From Ruminococcus sp. (lineage in GTDB: Bacteria > Bacillota > Clostridia > Oscillospirales > Ruminococcaceae), in NCBI GenBank assembly GCA_017620025.1, contig JAFZRF010000039.1:1-37524 (forward strand): 37,524 nucleotides of DNA, written 5' to 3'. Positions 8,578-16,814 of this stretch are shown here, in pieces. Positions within the stretch are counted from its first letter, which is position 1. Each line of letters starts with the position of its first letter. The position numbers were made by a program, and so were the translations under genes. The notes below the pieces were generated by a model. It had not been told where the DNA came from, ran no database searches, and was given only the letters and a program-made list of their open reading frames with translations.

Positions 8578-9107
8578 CAATGTATCCTCGCAAATATCGC
8601 CCTTATCAGGAAGAAGAGACCGGCTGCGATACCGGCGTGTACAAGGAATGCAAATACCATCGTTGCCTTCTTCCTTGCCTCACGTATCTCGGGGGTGAGC
8701 AGCATCCATGCCGGGAACGGCCTTGCCTCCGCTACCTTTGCAGGAGATATCACATACATCGCTATACCCACAAGCAGAGGGAACATTCCGCCCTCCTCAA
8801 AGCCGAGATAACGCATCACAACTCCGGCGGAGTATATCAGGGAGACGACCAGTATCAGTTTGAGCCAGTCACGTCTCCATGTCTTCATCCTTGACGTGAA
8901 TATTATCACGTCCTTCTCGTCGGGCTCTGTCTCGGGCTTCTGCTCCGGTACCGGCTCGGGTGCGGGCTCCGGCTCGGGAACGGGCACATAGGGAGTGCCG
9001 TCCGGTACGTTGTACCAGTTGTGGCAGTACTCACACTGTGCGTGGTGCTGTGAAACTCCGTAATGTATATCAGCTCCGCAGGACGGGCATTTCATGGATG
9101 TACTCAT
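8577..9107 (-). CDS. Zinc-ribbon membrane protein
   Basis: Of 176 residues, the N-terminus carries a two-CxxC zinc ribbon (CPSCGADIHYG ... CEYCHNWY, residues about 7-29). A Pro/Glu-rich spacer (about 40-65) follows, then three hydrophobic segments (about 78-100, 107-125, 143-168). It ends in a one-base overlap with the HAD gene and starts three bases after a second zinc-ribbon membrane protein. The two share the MxxxKCPxCGADI start, so they are probably tandem paralogues. The function is unknown; in this family the ribbon is usually cytoplasmic. Confidence 0.75.
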   Translation of the reverse strand: MSTSMKCPSCGADIHYGVSQHHAQCEYCHNWYNVPDGTPYVPVPEPEPAPEPVPEQKPETEPDEKDVIIFTSRMKTWRRDWLKLILVVSLIYSAGVVMRYLGFEEGGMFPLLVGIAMYVISPAKVAEARPFPAWMLLTPEIREARKKATMVFAFLVHAGIAAGLFFLIRAIFARIH

Positions 9108-9110
9108 ACC

Positions 9111-9650
9111 TTACTTTTCTATAAGCGTAACGGAAATGATCGCCGCTGCGATAAGTCCTACAGCCGATGTGGCTAAGCAGAGTCCGTAATACTTCAGAGC
9201 TGTTGCAAACTTCTTCGGCGGAGGTGCGGGAGAGCCGGGCAGCCTGCTGCCGTCGGGCTCTGATGCAGCCAAGACTACCGGAGCTGCAAAGAATATGCCG
9301 AATGCTGCGAGTATCATCAGCACTCCCCAGCCGTCAAGATCGAACTCCAGCAGCATACCGCCGAGGAACCACAGAACGCCTGACAGTATAACAGGGATGC
9401 GGCCCTTTTTCTTCCATTTTTCCATAGCTGCCCTGTAATCCGCCGACGCATTCTCATGGCGCTTTACCTCTGCCTCACGCTCGGCAATCTCTGCAACACG
9501 GCGGTCAAGCTCGGCATCGGCCTCAAGAGCCTCGAGTGCATTGCCGAGTGTGGCTACAGAACCGCAGTATTCACATTTTGAAGTACGCGATCCTTTGCGG
9601 AAGGTGATGTCAGCTCCGCAGCCGGGACATTTTACGGTATCGAGATTCAT
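9111..9650 (-). CDS. Zinc-ribbon, coiled-coil membrane protein
   Basis: The 179-residue protein has a two-CxxC zinc ribbon at residues 8-29 (CPGCGAD ... CEYCGS) and a charged helical stretch likely to form a short coiled coil (about 35-80, rich in Glu/Ala/Arg). Hydrophobic segments follow at about 85-105, 108-128 and 153-175, separated by a Pro-rich loop. It lies six bases after purO and three before its probable paralogue at 8577-9107. Neither protein has a known purine role; the tight packing suggests a shared transcript only. Confidence 0.75.
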   Translation of the reverse strand: MNLDTVKCPGCGADITFRKGSRTSKCEYCGSVATLGNALEALEADAELDRRVAEIAEREAEVKRHENASADYRAAMEKWKKKGRIPVILSGVLWFLGGMLLEFDLDGWGVLMILAAFGIFFAAPVVLAASEPDGSRLPGSPAPPPKKFATALKYYGLCLATSAVGLIAAAIISVTLIEK

Positions 9651-9656
9651 AGCGTC

Positions 9657-10370
9657 TTACTTGTTCTTGTTTACGATGCGTGTCTCGTACTTGCCTGTTT
9701 CAAGGTCTACGAAGCGAACGAACAGGGATACCTTGTTTGCCTCACTGAGGTTGTTCCATACCATATCAGTGAACTCGTCTATGCTTCCGGAAATACCTAC
9801 CAGCTCAGGCTCGCCCTCAAAGCTCGGGAGCGGACTGCCGTCGCCCATGTATGTATGGATGAAGTGTCCCTCGCCGTTTACGGGGTTGGTGTAGGAGTAT
9901 GTGAAGCGCTGGCAGGAATCGGGATTGCCGTTTGCGCTCTTGAGTATCGACATTGCGTAGTTGAAGCCCTCCTCGCCGAAACGGAGGATACCGGAAATAC
10001 GGGGTGTGTAGTTGGGAGCATCGTCCTCGAACTCACGGGTGCGGAGAGCCTGCTCGAAGGTGTACTGCTTGTCCATGAGCTCATAGATAGTATCGGTCTG
10101 GTCACCGTTGGTAACGATGAGCTTGTTGCCGAGAACTCTTACGGGAGAGTAGATGATAAGGTGGGGATCTGTGAGCTTGGAGGGATCGAATGCCTGTGTG
10201 CGGATGCCCTCGCCGTCCTCAACGAATACACGGTTGCGGCTGTTCTCGCTTCTTCCCATGATGAAGTAAGCGGTAACTGCGTACTTTCCGTCTGCGGATT
10301 TACCTATAACGATACCTCTTCCGGGGTAGTCATTTGTGTTGAGCTGGGTTGCAAGATCGAGCTTTTTCAT
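9657..10370 (-). CDS. purO: IMP cyclohydrolase, PurO type
   Basis: Closes the FAICAR ring to give IMP, the last step of de novo purine synthesis. The 237 residues match the archaeal-type IMP cyclohydrolase family, not the PurH N-terminal domain. Supporting segments are DYPGRGIVIGKSADGKY near residues 14-30, AYFIMGRSENSRNRVF near 34-49, the middle NYTPRISG and the C-terminal ETRIVN. This assignment rests on recalled family similarity and on the fact that the same gene run carries a PurH lacking its cyclohydrolase half. It sits between a CmpB-like membrane protein and the zinc-ribbon pair. The RBS is close to the upstream stop. Confidence 0.87.
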   Translation of the reverse strand: MKKLDLATQLNTNDYPGRGIVIGKSADGKYAVTAYFIMGRSENSRNRVFVEDGEGIRTQAFDPSKLTDPHLIIYSPVRVLGNKLIVTNGDQTDTIYELMDKQYTFEQALRTREFEDDAPNYTPRISGILRFGEEGFNYAMSILKSANGNPDSCQRFTYSYTNPVNGEGHFIHTYMGDGSPLPSFEGEPELVGISGSIDEFTDMVWNNLSEANKVSLFVRFVDLETGKYETRIVNKNK

Positions 10371-10382
10371 AGCGATTCTCCT

Positions 10383-10952
10383 TTACTTTAAAAAGAATGT
10401 GTATATGCAGTCAGCGGCGACTATAAGCGCCGTAATGAGTGCGATGATGTTTATCGTCTTCCCTGACGGCTTTGAAAGGAGCCAGTCAAAGAAGGGCTGT
10501 ACTATGTACATGAAGAGAAGTCCTCCGAGTCCGAACCTCACCGAGGTCGAGAGGGCTATCCTTGCCTGGAAATTGTATTTGTAGCTTGCGTAGGTCTGCC
10601 ACGGCCAGCCGCCCGTTGCCGCCTCGAGTATGTAGCTTGCGATCAGCTCTATCAGAGTTGCCGCCGCCATACAGCCGAGGAATATCAGCACCGGCTTGAC
10701 AAGTATCTCAAAGGGGAGGCTGTACTTCTTCTTTTTGAACTTCCCGAAGAGAAGCTGGAAGGTAAGCGCTCCCACGCCGTATACCGGGCAGTAGGGGCCG
10801 AAGAGTACTCCTCTGTTGGAGAAGCCCCATTTGTATATGAAGGTCTCGAGTATGACCTCATAGCACCAGCCGAGCACGGCATACATCATGAAGCAGAGGA
10901 AAAGCTTCTGTATGGTCTGCTTCTGTTTCAGGCTGTCAATAAGGGTACCCAT
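10383..10952 (-). CDS. CmpB-family (ABC transporter type IV-like) membrane protein
   Basis: The 189-residue protein has about five hydrophobic segments and the signature of the family labelled 'putative ABC-transporter type IV': AVLGWCYEVILETF near residues 25-38, then FSNRGVLFGPYCPVYGVGAL near 43-63. It ends in a short hydrophobic tail (IIALITALIVAADCIYTFFLK). No ATPase partner is encoded nearby, so the transporter label is only a family name and the substrate is unknown. It is placed one base after purN and 12 before purO. Confidence 0.85.
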   Translation of the reverse strand: MGTLIDSLKQKQTIQKLFLCFMMYAVLGWCYEVILETFIYKWGFSNRGVLFGPYCPVYGVGALTFQLLFGKFKKKKYSLPFEILVKPVLIFLGCMAAATLIELIASYILEAATGGWPWQTYASYKYNFQARIALSTSVRFGLGGLLFMYIVQPFFDWLLSKPSGKTINIIALITALIVAADCIYTFFLK

Positions 10953-10953
10953 A

Positions 10954-11580
10954 TCATTCCCTCACGTATGCCTTGCCGTCAACGATCTCTATCTTGTCCT
11001 GGCAGAAGAGGGAGACAGCCTTCGGGAGGAGCTTCCACTCGACGTTCTCCATGATGCGTCTCTGGAGTATCTCGGGAGTATCGTCGCTCTCGATATTGAC
11101 TGTGCCCTGGAGTATGATAGCTCCGGCGTCTGCCTTCTCGTTGACGAAATGTATGGTAGCTCCGCTCACCTTTACTCCGTATGCAAGAGCAGCTTCATGG
11201 ACTTTCAGTCCGTAGAAGCCCTCGCCGCAGAATGAAGGGATAAGAGCCGGATGCACGTTTATTATCTTATAGGCATAGGCCTTTGTCACGCACTCGTCGA
11301 GTATCGTCATAAAGCCTGCGAGTACTACAAGGTCTGCCTTCTCCTCGTTGAGTGCCTCAAGTATCGCCTTGCTGTAGGAAAGGCTGTCGGGGTACTCCTT
11401 ACGGGGTATCACACGTGACGGTATGCCTGCTTTTGCTGCTCTTTCAAGGGCAAATACTCCCGGCTTGGAGGAGATAACGCAGGTTATCCTGCCGCCCTGT
11501 ATAATACCGGAATCCTGTGCGTCGATGAGCGCCTGAAGGTTTGTTCCTCCGCCGGATACCAGCACGACTATATTCTTCAT
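10954..11580 (-). CDS. purN: Phosphoribosylglycinamide formyltransferase (10-formyl-THF dependent)
   Basis: Formylates GAR to FGAR, step three of purine synthesis. The 208 residues fit the family. The phosphate-binding loop VSGGGTNLQALIDA is at residues 8-21, VVLAGFMTIL near 84-93, and the catalytic Asn-x-His in INVHPALIPSF near 105-115. The late Asp is present in NEKADAGAII near 145-154. The gene ends one base before the CmpB-like gene and starts 21 bases after a DUF3592-like gene. Together with the folate-dependent transformylase at 6858-8039 it shows that this pathway uses 10-formyl-THF at both formyl steps. Confidence 0.96.
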   Translation of the reverse strand: MKNIVVLVSGGGTNLQALIDAQDSGIIQGGRITCVISSKPGVFALERAAKAGIPSRVIPRKEYPDSLSYSKAILEALNEEKADLVVLAGFMTILDECVTKAYAYKIINVHPALIPSFCGEGFYGLKVHEAALAYGVKVSGATIHFVNEKADAGAIILQGTVNIESDDTPEILQRRIMENVEWKLLPKAVSLFCQDKIEIVDGKAYVRE

Positions 11581-11601
11581 TTCTTTATGCCTCCTGTATT
11601 A

Positions 11602-12075
11602 TCAGCCGCCGAACATTGCTCTTACCACAAGGAAGAGAATGACAGCAATGATACCGCCGAAGATGATGTAGTTCTTATATGGGGAAATAAGCTCGTCCTC
11701 ACGTTCTGCAAAATAGAAAAACATCGGATCGAGCGGATCGTAGCGCACTACCTCCGTGCTGCCGGTCTCATACCGGCGTTCGGTGTCTCCGAAGGAGCAT
11801 ACCGAGGTGACCGTTCTGCCCTCCTCGGTCTCGTATGTCACTATCGGGTAATACAGCTTGGTCTTCTCGGAAGTGTGATAATCCTTTATCACGCCGAGTG
11901 TTTCCGTCGTGCCGGATATCTGCTGCTTTACCGTATTGATATGGTAAAGGAAAACAGACACCATCATAGCATATATGATGATCACGCCTATCGAAAGGCA
12001 GCCCTTCGAGAAAGTCAGTGCAACTGTTACCAGCGACAGGACAGCCCAGACATAATCGATTTTTTCAACCTTCAT
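11602..12075 (-). CDS. DUF3592-like membrane protein
   Basis: The 157-residue protein has two N-terminal hydrophobic segments (about 10-30, 32-50), an extracellular-looking beta-rich middle and a C-terminal hydrophobic segment (about 133-155). The middle contains YYPIVTYETEEGRTVTSVCSF and TEVVRYDPLDPMFFYF, the typical 'hPhhxYxxxG ... V.YdP.dP' pattern of DUF3592 proteins. GGAGGAAG precedes the ATG. It follows the expansin gene by 12 bases. A second protein with the same pattern lies on the other side of the expansin (12974-13441). Function unknown. Confidence 0.78.
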   Translation of the reverse strand: MKVEKIDYVWAVLSLVTVALTFSKGCLSIGVIIIYAMMVSVFLYHINTVKQQISGTTETLGVIKDYHTSEKTKLYYPIVTYETEEGRTVTSVCSFGDTERRYETGSTEVVRYDPLDPMFFYFAEREDELISPYKNYIIFGGIIAVILFLVVRAMFGG

Positions 12076-12087
12076 TTCTTCCTCCGG

Positions 12088-12960
12088 TTACTCGGGGAAC
12101 TGTACGTGCCCCGGTATTATCTCTGTGTCATCATAGGAGAGCGGGATACCCTCGTCTATGATCACCTGACCGTAGATGTCTGTTATGCGGAATGTGAACG
12201 GACCTGTGCCCATTTCGTTTGATTCAAAGTAATTGTAGCGGCGTCTTCCTATCTCCTTGAAGCTGCCGTTCTCGTCGAGGTACTCCAGACGGGTTATGGG
12301 GTAGCGGTGGTTTCTCACCTGCACTCCGCACCAGAACTCCGTGGTGCCCTCCTTGTACTTATAGCAGACAGGCGCGTCTGCTGCGGTGTCGAGCGGGACT
12401 ATCTTCCAGCTTACCGGGACTCTGCCCTTTTCGGCGGGAGCTATCAGCGGGAAGGCATCGACATACAGGTCAAGGTCGCCCTTCTTGCCCTCCGGCAGAA
12501 GATCCGTGACCAGCATATTTATCGTGCCGAGCTCGCCGGTGACTTCAAGGTATGCGCCTGCAAGCTGTCCCTCGTTGTAGTCCGCAAGGTTCATGGCTAC
12601 TATCCAGTAATCCTCGGATACCGGATCAAGCATGGCACAGCCGCCGACATAGCCGCCTCCGTAGAAGGTGCCTTCGCCGGTGTGCACTGTCCCCTTCGGC
12701 TCAAGGATACAGCTCTCGTCAATGAGGACTCCGTCGCTGTTGAGCACGGGCTCCGGCCGCTTGCCGAGGACGAAATCCGCCACGGCATTCAGCTCCTCCG
12801 CAGATATGCCGGCTTTGCGACCGGCAACCACGTCAAAGGCATCAACGACGCCGTCGCCGTTTATGTCCTTCGGGTCGGAGGCTGCCCTTGTATACGGCGC
12901 TCCGGATACAGATGCAGCAAGTATCAGTGATGATGTCAGAAGCGGTATCAGCCTTTTCAC
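12088..12960 (-). CDS. Secreted expansin (EXLX1-like) with N-terminal half-dockerin
   Basis: Bacterial expansins loosen cellulose networks without hydrolysis. I chose the GTG at 12960 (290 residues), which gives a clean signal peptide (KRLIPLLTSSLILAASVSG...) and an AAGG eleven bases upstream. Residues about 30-70 hold one dockerin-like calcium loop, DINGDGVVDAFDVVAGRKA, followed by a degenerate second helix. The rest aligns throughout with B. subtilis EXLX1 as I recall it. Domain 1 has GTFYGGGYVGG and VTDLLPEG (the essential Asp). Domain 2 has EFWCGVQVRNHRYP and YNYF, and ends GHVQFPE. One of the three cellulose-binding aromatics, normally Trp-Trp, is Phe-Trp here. It lies inside the purine run between two DUF3592-like genes. 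Confidence 0.9.
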   Translation of the reverse strand: MKRLIPLLTSSLILAASVSGAPYTRAASDPKDINGDGVVDAFDVVAGRKAGISAEELNAVADFVLGKRPEPVLNSDGVLIDESCILEPKGTVHTGEGTFYGGGYVGGCAMLDPVSEDYWIVAMNLADYNEGQLAGAYLEVTGELGTINMLVTDLLPEGKKGDLDLYVDAFPLIAPAEKGRVPVSWKIVPLDTAADAPVCYKYKEGTTEFWCGVQVRNHRYPITRLEYLDENGSFKEIGRRRYNYFESNEMGTGPFTFRITDIYGQVIIDEGIPLSYDDTEIIPGHVQFPE

Positions 12961-12973
12961 TACTATCACAACC

Positions 12974-13441
12974 TTATATGTGGAAATGCCACCAGATAAG
13001 TCCGTAGCCGATGAGCAGCAGCGGTACTGCCGCAATTATCCTGTATATTATCTCACGCACACGGAAGCCCCTCTTATCGCCGACGAAACAGATCTCCGGA
13101 TCATCGGGGGAATACTTCACGGAAACGGGTGTGCCGTTCTCATAGGAAGCTCTTTCGTCCCTGTACTCTGCCGAGGCTCTGAGAACATAGGGCATGGGGA
13201 CTGTATACTCCTCTCCCTCCGCTGTCATGAACTGCACGACTGCGCTGTATTCCCTTGTGATGAGCGGTATAAGGTTCACGGTATGCACGGTGAGGCGGGA
13301 CTTCATCTCTGTGACAAAGCCTTCGGCCTCTTCGTACCGCTCCTCGGCGGATATGCGTGATGTGCCCTGCCGGATACCGGCGGCTATGACCGCCAGCCCG
13401 AGCAGGAGCACGATTATGCCTGATATGAGAAGAAGGTACAT
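12974..13441 (-). CDS. DUF3592-like membrane protein
   Basis: The 155-residue protein has an N-terminal hydrophobic segment (about 3-24), a beta-rich extracytoplasmic middle (YSAVVQFMTAEGEEYTVPMP; GTPVSVKYSPDDPEICFV) and a C-terminal hydrophobic segment (about 130-152). The GTPVSVKYSPDDP element matches the DUF3592 pattern and parallels the protein at 11602-12075. Its ATG overlaps the purM stop by one base (TGATG), so it is translationally coupled to purM. Its stop lies 13 bases before the expansin start. Function unknown. Confidence 0.78.
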   Translation of the reverse strand: MYLLLISGIIVLLLGLAVIAAGIRQGTSRISAEERYEEAEGFVTEMKSRLTVHTVNLIPLITREYSAVVQFMTAEGEEYTVPMPYVLRASAEYRDERASYENGTPVSVKYSPDDPEICFVGDKRGFRVREIIYRIIAAVPLLLIGYGLIWWHFHI

Positions 13442-14481
13442 CAGCAGATGATAACGCCTTCCTCTGATTCAACGAGCTCGCCGAGAACGTAAGCGTCCTC
13501 GCCGGCAGCCTTGAGTACCTCGACTGCCTTGTCGGCATCGTTCTTGTCAACGGATACGATCATGCCGACACCCATATTGAAGGTGTTGAACATATCACGC
13601 TCCGGAATATTTCCTGCCCTTGCGATGAGCTTGAAGATCGGGAGAACGTCTACTGCGTCACGCTCGATCTTTGCTGCAAGGTTCTTCGGGAGGGCTCTCG
13701 GGATATTCTCGTAGAAGCCGCCGCCTGTGATGTGGGATACGCTCTTTACGTTCACTGCATCGATAAGGCTGAGAAGTGCCTTGACGTAGATGCGTGTGGG
13801 AGTCAGCAGGCACTCGCCGAGGGACATACCCAGATCGTCGAAGTGCATATTGAGGTTCTGCTGATTGATATCGAATACGCTTCTTACAAGTGAGAAGCCG
13901 TTGGAGTGTACGCCGCTGGACTTGATAGCGATGAGAACGTCGCCTGCCTTCTGTGTATCGGGCTGAAGGATCTTGTCCTTGTCTACCACACCTACAGAGA
14001 AGCCTGCAAGGTCGTACTCGTCAAGAGGCATAAGACCGGGATGCTCCGCAGTCTCTCCGCCGATAAGGGAACAGCCTGCCTGTACACAGCCCTCTGCAAC
14101 GCCGGCAACGATCTTCTCGATCTTCTCGGGATAGTTCTTGCCGCAGGCAATATAGTCGAGGAAGAACAGGGGCTTTGCACCGCAGCAGATGATGTCGTTT
14201 ACACACATGGCAACGCAGTCGATACCTACTGTATCATGCTTGTCCATAACGAATGCTATCTTGATCTTTGTGCCTACACCGTCTGTGCCGGAAACGAGTA
14301 CGGGCTTGGATATGCCTGTTGTGTCGAGCTCGAAGAGGCCGCCGAAGCCGCCGATGCCAGAGAGAGCGCCGGCAGTCATGGTGCGGGCGATATGTGACTT
14401 CATCAGCTCTACAGCCTTGTAGCCTGCTGTTACGTCAACGCCTGCCTTCTTGTAGCTCTCGGAAAAACTGTTGTTGTTCAT
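13441..14481 (-). CDS. purM: Phosphoribosylformylglycinamidine cyclo-ligase (AIR synthetase)
   Basis: Closes FGAM to AIR with ATP, step five. I start at the ATG at 14481 ([17 protein letters not shown], 346 residues), which has GGAGG ten bases upstream; the open frame continues 30 codons further without a good site. Recognisable parts are the N-terminal [29 protein letters not shown] near residue 65, [20 protein letters not shown] near 85-104, GGETAEHPG near 139 and THITGGGF-like [14 protein letters not shown] near 247. It follows purF across a 110-base gap that holds short GC-rich inverted repeats. Confidence 0.96.
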   Translation of the reverse strand: MNNNSFSESYKKAGVDVTAGYKAVELMKSHIARTMTAGALSGIGGFGGLFELDTTGISKPVLVSGTDGVGTKIKIAFVMDKHDTVGIDCVAMCVNDIICCGAKPLFFLDYIACGKNYPEKIEKIVAGVAEGCVQAGCSLIGGETAEHPGLMPLDEYDLAGFSVGVVDKDKILQPDTQKAGDVLIAIKSSGVHSNGFSLVRSVFDINQQNLNMHFDDLGMSLGECLLTPTRIYVKALLSLIDAVNVKSVSHITGGGFYENIPRALPKNLAAKIERDAVDVLPIFKLIARAGNIPERDMFNTFNMGVGMIVSVDKNDADKAVEVLKAAGEDAYVLGELVESEEGVIIC

Positions 14482-14591
14482 TGATCTAATACCTCCATAT
14501 CTAAGTCGGAAAAAACAGAGACCCGGGCCGTGACCGGAATTACGGCCGTATATTCGGTGATTCCGGATCACGGATCACGGATCCCTGCAAC

Positions 14592-16016
14592 TTATTCTTT
14601 ACCGCTCCAGCAATAGGTGCAGAGCTTGCATTCGTCGATGCCTACAGCCTTTACCTTTCCGGGGAGAGACTGGAACTCGAGTGAGGTCAGCTTGAGTCTG
14701 CGGCATATCTCGTCACGGAGACTCTTTCCTCTCTTTGTAGAGGAATCGCTGTACTCAGCAAGATACTTCACGCCCTCCTCGCCCTCGAATTCATGTATGA
14801 TCTGACGGGCGATAAGCTCCAGCTCGGAGTGGCTGCGTGAGAAGTTGAGGTACTTGCAGCCGTACATGATAGGCGGGCAGGCAGAACGCATATGAACTTC
14901 CTTGGCGCCGTTCTCGTAGAGGAACTCTACGGTCTCACGCATCTGTGTACCTCTTACGATACTGTCATCAACGAAGAGCAGTCTCTTGCCCTCGATGAGC
15001 TCGTGTACCGGTATCAGCTTCATCTTTGCAACGACGTTGCGCATACTCTGGTTGGTAGGCATGAAGCTTCTTGGCCATGTGGGGGTGTACTTTATGAAGG
15101 GGCGGGCAAAGGGTATGCCGCTCCTGTTTGCATAGCCGATGGCATGGGGTGTGCCGGAATCCGGTACTCCGCATACATAGTCAACATCCGGCAGGCAGCC
15201 GTTGTTGATGTCGTTCTCGGCCATTATCTCACCGTTGCGGGTACGCATGACCTCTACGTTGACGCCCTCGTATACCGCTGTGGGGTAGCCGTAGTATGTC
15301 CACATGAAGGTGCATATCTTCAGCTTGGAGGGATCGCCGGGATCAAGGACCTCGCAGCTGTCCTCGGTGAGCTTTACTATCTCGCCGGCGCCGAGCTCCT
15401 TGTATGTCTCGTAGCCGAGCTTCTGGAAGGCAAAGGACTCTGTGGAAAGGCAGTAGCCGTCCCAGCGCTTGCCGATGACGATAGGCAGTCTGCCGTACTC
15501 GTCTCTTGCAGCTATTATGCCGTCCTTTGTGAGTATTATAAGCGACATGGTGCCGTCTATCTTGCTCTGTGCATAGCGGATACCCTCGACGAAGCCGGAC
15601 TTCTGGGCGATGAGTGCGCCGATGAGGTCGCCGGAGTTGATGTTTCCGCTGCTCATGGACTCGAAGTTTGCACAGCCCTTCTCAAGGAGTTCCTCAACGA
15701 GCGCATCCGCATTGCGGATGATGCCTACGGAACATACTGCGTAAAGGCCGAGCTTAGAACGTACCATGATGGGCTGGGGGTCTGTATCGCTGATGCAGCC
15801 GATACAGAGCTTTCCGCGCATATTCACAACGTCGTTCTCGAACTTCGTTCTGAAGGGAGAGTTTTCTATGCTGTGGATGTTGCGCTGGAAGCCGAGATCC
15901 GGAGAGTAGGAGGTCATTCCGCCTCTGCGGGTACCCAGATGTGAGTGGTAATCGGTTCCGTAAAATACGTCTATTATACAGTCGTTTTTGGATGCAGCTC
16001 CGAAAAATCCACCCAT
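14592..16016 (-). CDS. purF: Amidophosphoribosyltransferase with degenerate glutaminase domain
   Basis: Should make phosphoribosylamine from PRPP. The phosphoribosyltransferase half is intact: VCGVPDSGTPHAIGYA near residue 285 and the PRPP loop LLFVDDSIVRGTQM near 353. Four Cys match the B. subtilis Fe-S ligands as I recall them (KICTF, YGCKY and CKLCTYC). The glutaminase half is not intact. It starts MGGFFGAASKNDC where active enzymes have Met-Cys-Gly, so the nucleophile is Gly. The usual QHRGQ is LGTRRGG, the HVRY segment (Arg73 in E. coli) is GCISDTD, and the HNGN oxyanion segment is CSVGII. The start is fixed by AAGG and a 4-base gap to purC, so no Cys start exists. Probably ammonia-dependent or partnered. 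Confidence 0.88.
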   Translation of the reverse strand: MGGFFGAASKNDCIIDVFYGTDYHSHLGTRRGGMTSYSPDLGFQRNIHSIENSPFRTKFENDVVNMRGKLCIGCISDTDPQPIMVRSKLGLYAVCSVGIIRNADALVEELLEKGCANFESMSSGNINSGDLIGALIAQKSGFVEGIRYAQSKIDGTMSLIILTKDGIIAARDEYGRLPIVIGKRWDGYCLSTESFAFQKLGYETYKELGAGEIVKLTEDSCEVLDPGDPSKLKICTFMWTYYGYPTAVYEGVNVEVMRTRNGEIMAENDINNGCLPDVDYVCGVPDSGTPHAIGYANRSGIPFARPFIKYTPTWPRSFMPTNQSMRNVVAKMKLIPVHELIEGKRLLFVDDSIVRGTQMRETVEFLYENGAKEVHMRSACPPIMYGCKYLNFSRSHSELELIARQIIHEFEGEEGVKYLAEYSDSSTKRGKSLRDEICRRLKLTSLEFQSLPGKVKAVGIDECKLCTYCWSGKE

Positions 16017-16020
16017 ATCC

Positions 16021-16740
16021 TTATTCTCCCATCAGACGCTTCATGATTTCCTGGTATGCTTCCTCTACGCCGCCCATATCTCTGCGGAAACGATCCTTGT
16101 CGAGCTTCTCGTGAGTTGTGCTGTCCCAGAAACGGCAGGTATCGGGTGAGATCTCGTCAGCGAGGATGATAGTGCCGTCAGAGGTCTTGCCGAACTCGAT
16201 CTTGAAGTCGATGAGGTCGATGTTGAGACCCTTGAAGAACTTTACCATGAACTCGTTTACCTTGAAGGCATACTTTGCGATTGTATCGAGTTCTTCCTTT
16301 GTTGCAATGCCGAGTGCGAGTGCATAGTAGTCATTGATGAAGGGATCGCCGAGGTCGTCGTTCTTGTAGCTGTACTCAAGGATCGGGCAGAGAAGCTTCT
16401 TGCCTTCCTCAACGCCCATTCTCTTGGAGAAGCTGCCTGCGGCAACGTTTCTGATGATTACCTCAAGGGGAACGATGGAAACCTTCTTTACAATAGTCTC
16501 ACGGTCGCTGATCTCCTCTACGAGATGAGTGGGAACGCCCTCCTTCTCCAGCATCTTGAACATGAAGTTTGTCATGCGGTTGTTGATAACGCCCTTGCCG
16601 GAGATAGTGCCCTTCTTTTCGCCGTTGAAGGCTGTGGCATCGTCCTTGTAGTCAACGATTACAAGATCGGGATCGTTTGTTGCAAATACCTTCTTTGCCT
16701 TGCCCTCGTAGAGCTGTTCCTTCTTTTCAATGTTTTCCAT
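16021..16740 (-). CDS. purC: SAICAR synthetase
   Basis: Ligates aspartate to CAIR using ATP. The 239 residues fit the short bacterial form. The N-terminal [24 protein letters not shown] is typical, as are [20 protein letters not shown] near 55-74, [15 protein letters not shown] near 92-106, [22 protein letters not shown] near 178-199 and the C-terminal [18 protein letters not shown] precedes the ATG. It lies four bases upstream of purF and 74 bases after the small protein at 16815-17060. It uses the product of PurE (17718-18218). Confidence 0.97.
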   Translation of the reverse strand: MENIEKKEQLYEGKAKKVFATNDPDLVIVDYKDDATAFNGEKKGTISGKGVINNRMTNFMFKMLEKEGVPTHLVEEISDRETIVKKVSIVPLEVIIRNVAAGSFSKRMGVEEGKKLLCPILEYSYKNDDLGDPFINDYYALALGIATKEELDTIAKYAFKVNEFMVKFFKGLNIDLIDFKIEFGKTSDGTIILADEISPDTCRFWDSTTHEKLDKDRFRRDMGGVEEAYQEIMKRLMGE

Positions 16741-16814
16741 TTTGAAATTCCTCCTTGAGAATTATATGAATGTGTATGTGCAATCCCGCTGTATTACGGG
16801 AATTGTAAGCTTGT

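Noticed and set aside
12961-13035. Longer N-terminus for the expansin starting at 13035
   Set aside because: It would overlap the upstream DUF3592-like gene by about 60 bases and bury the signal peptide behind 25 extra residues; GTG at 12960 fits better.
14482-14591. GC-rich inverted repeats between purF and purM as a transcription attenuator
   Set aside because: The T-run (minus strand TTTTTT) is separated from the nearest stem by about nine bases and no leader peptide is visible, so a terminator cannot be supported.
14892-15944. 350-codon open frame on the plus strand opposite purF
   Set aside because: It is entirely antisense to a well-identified purF and has Cys/Leu/Val-rich composition typical of a mirror frame; no ribosome binding site.
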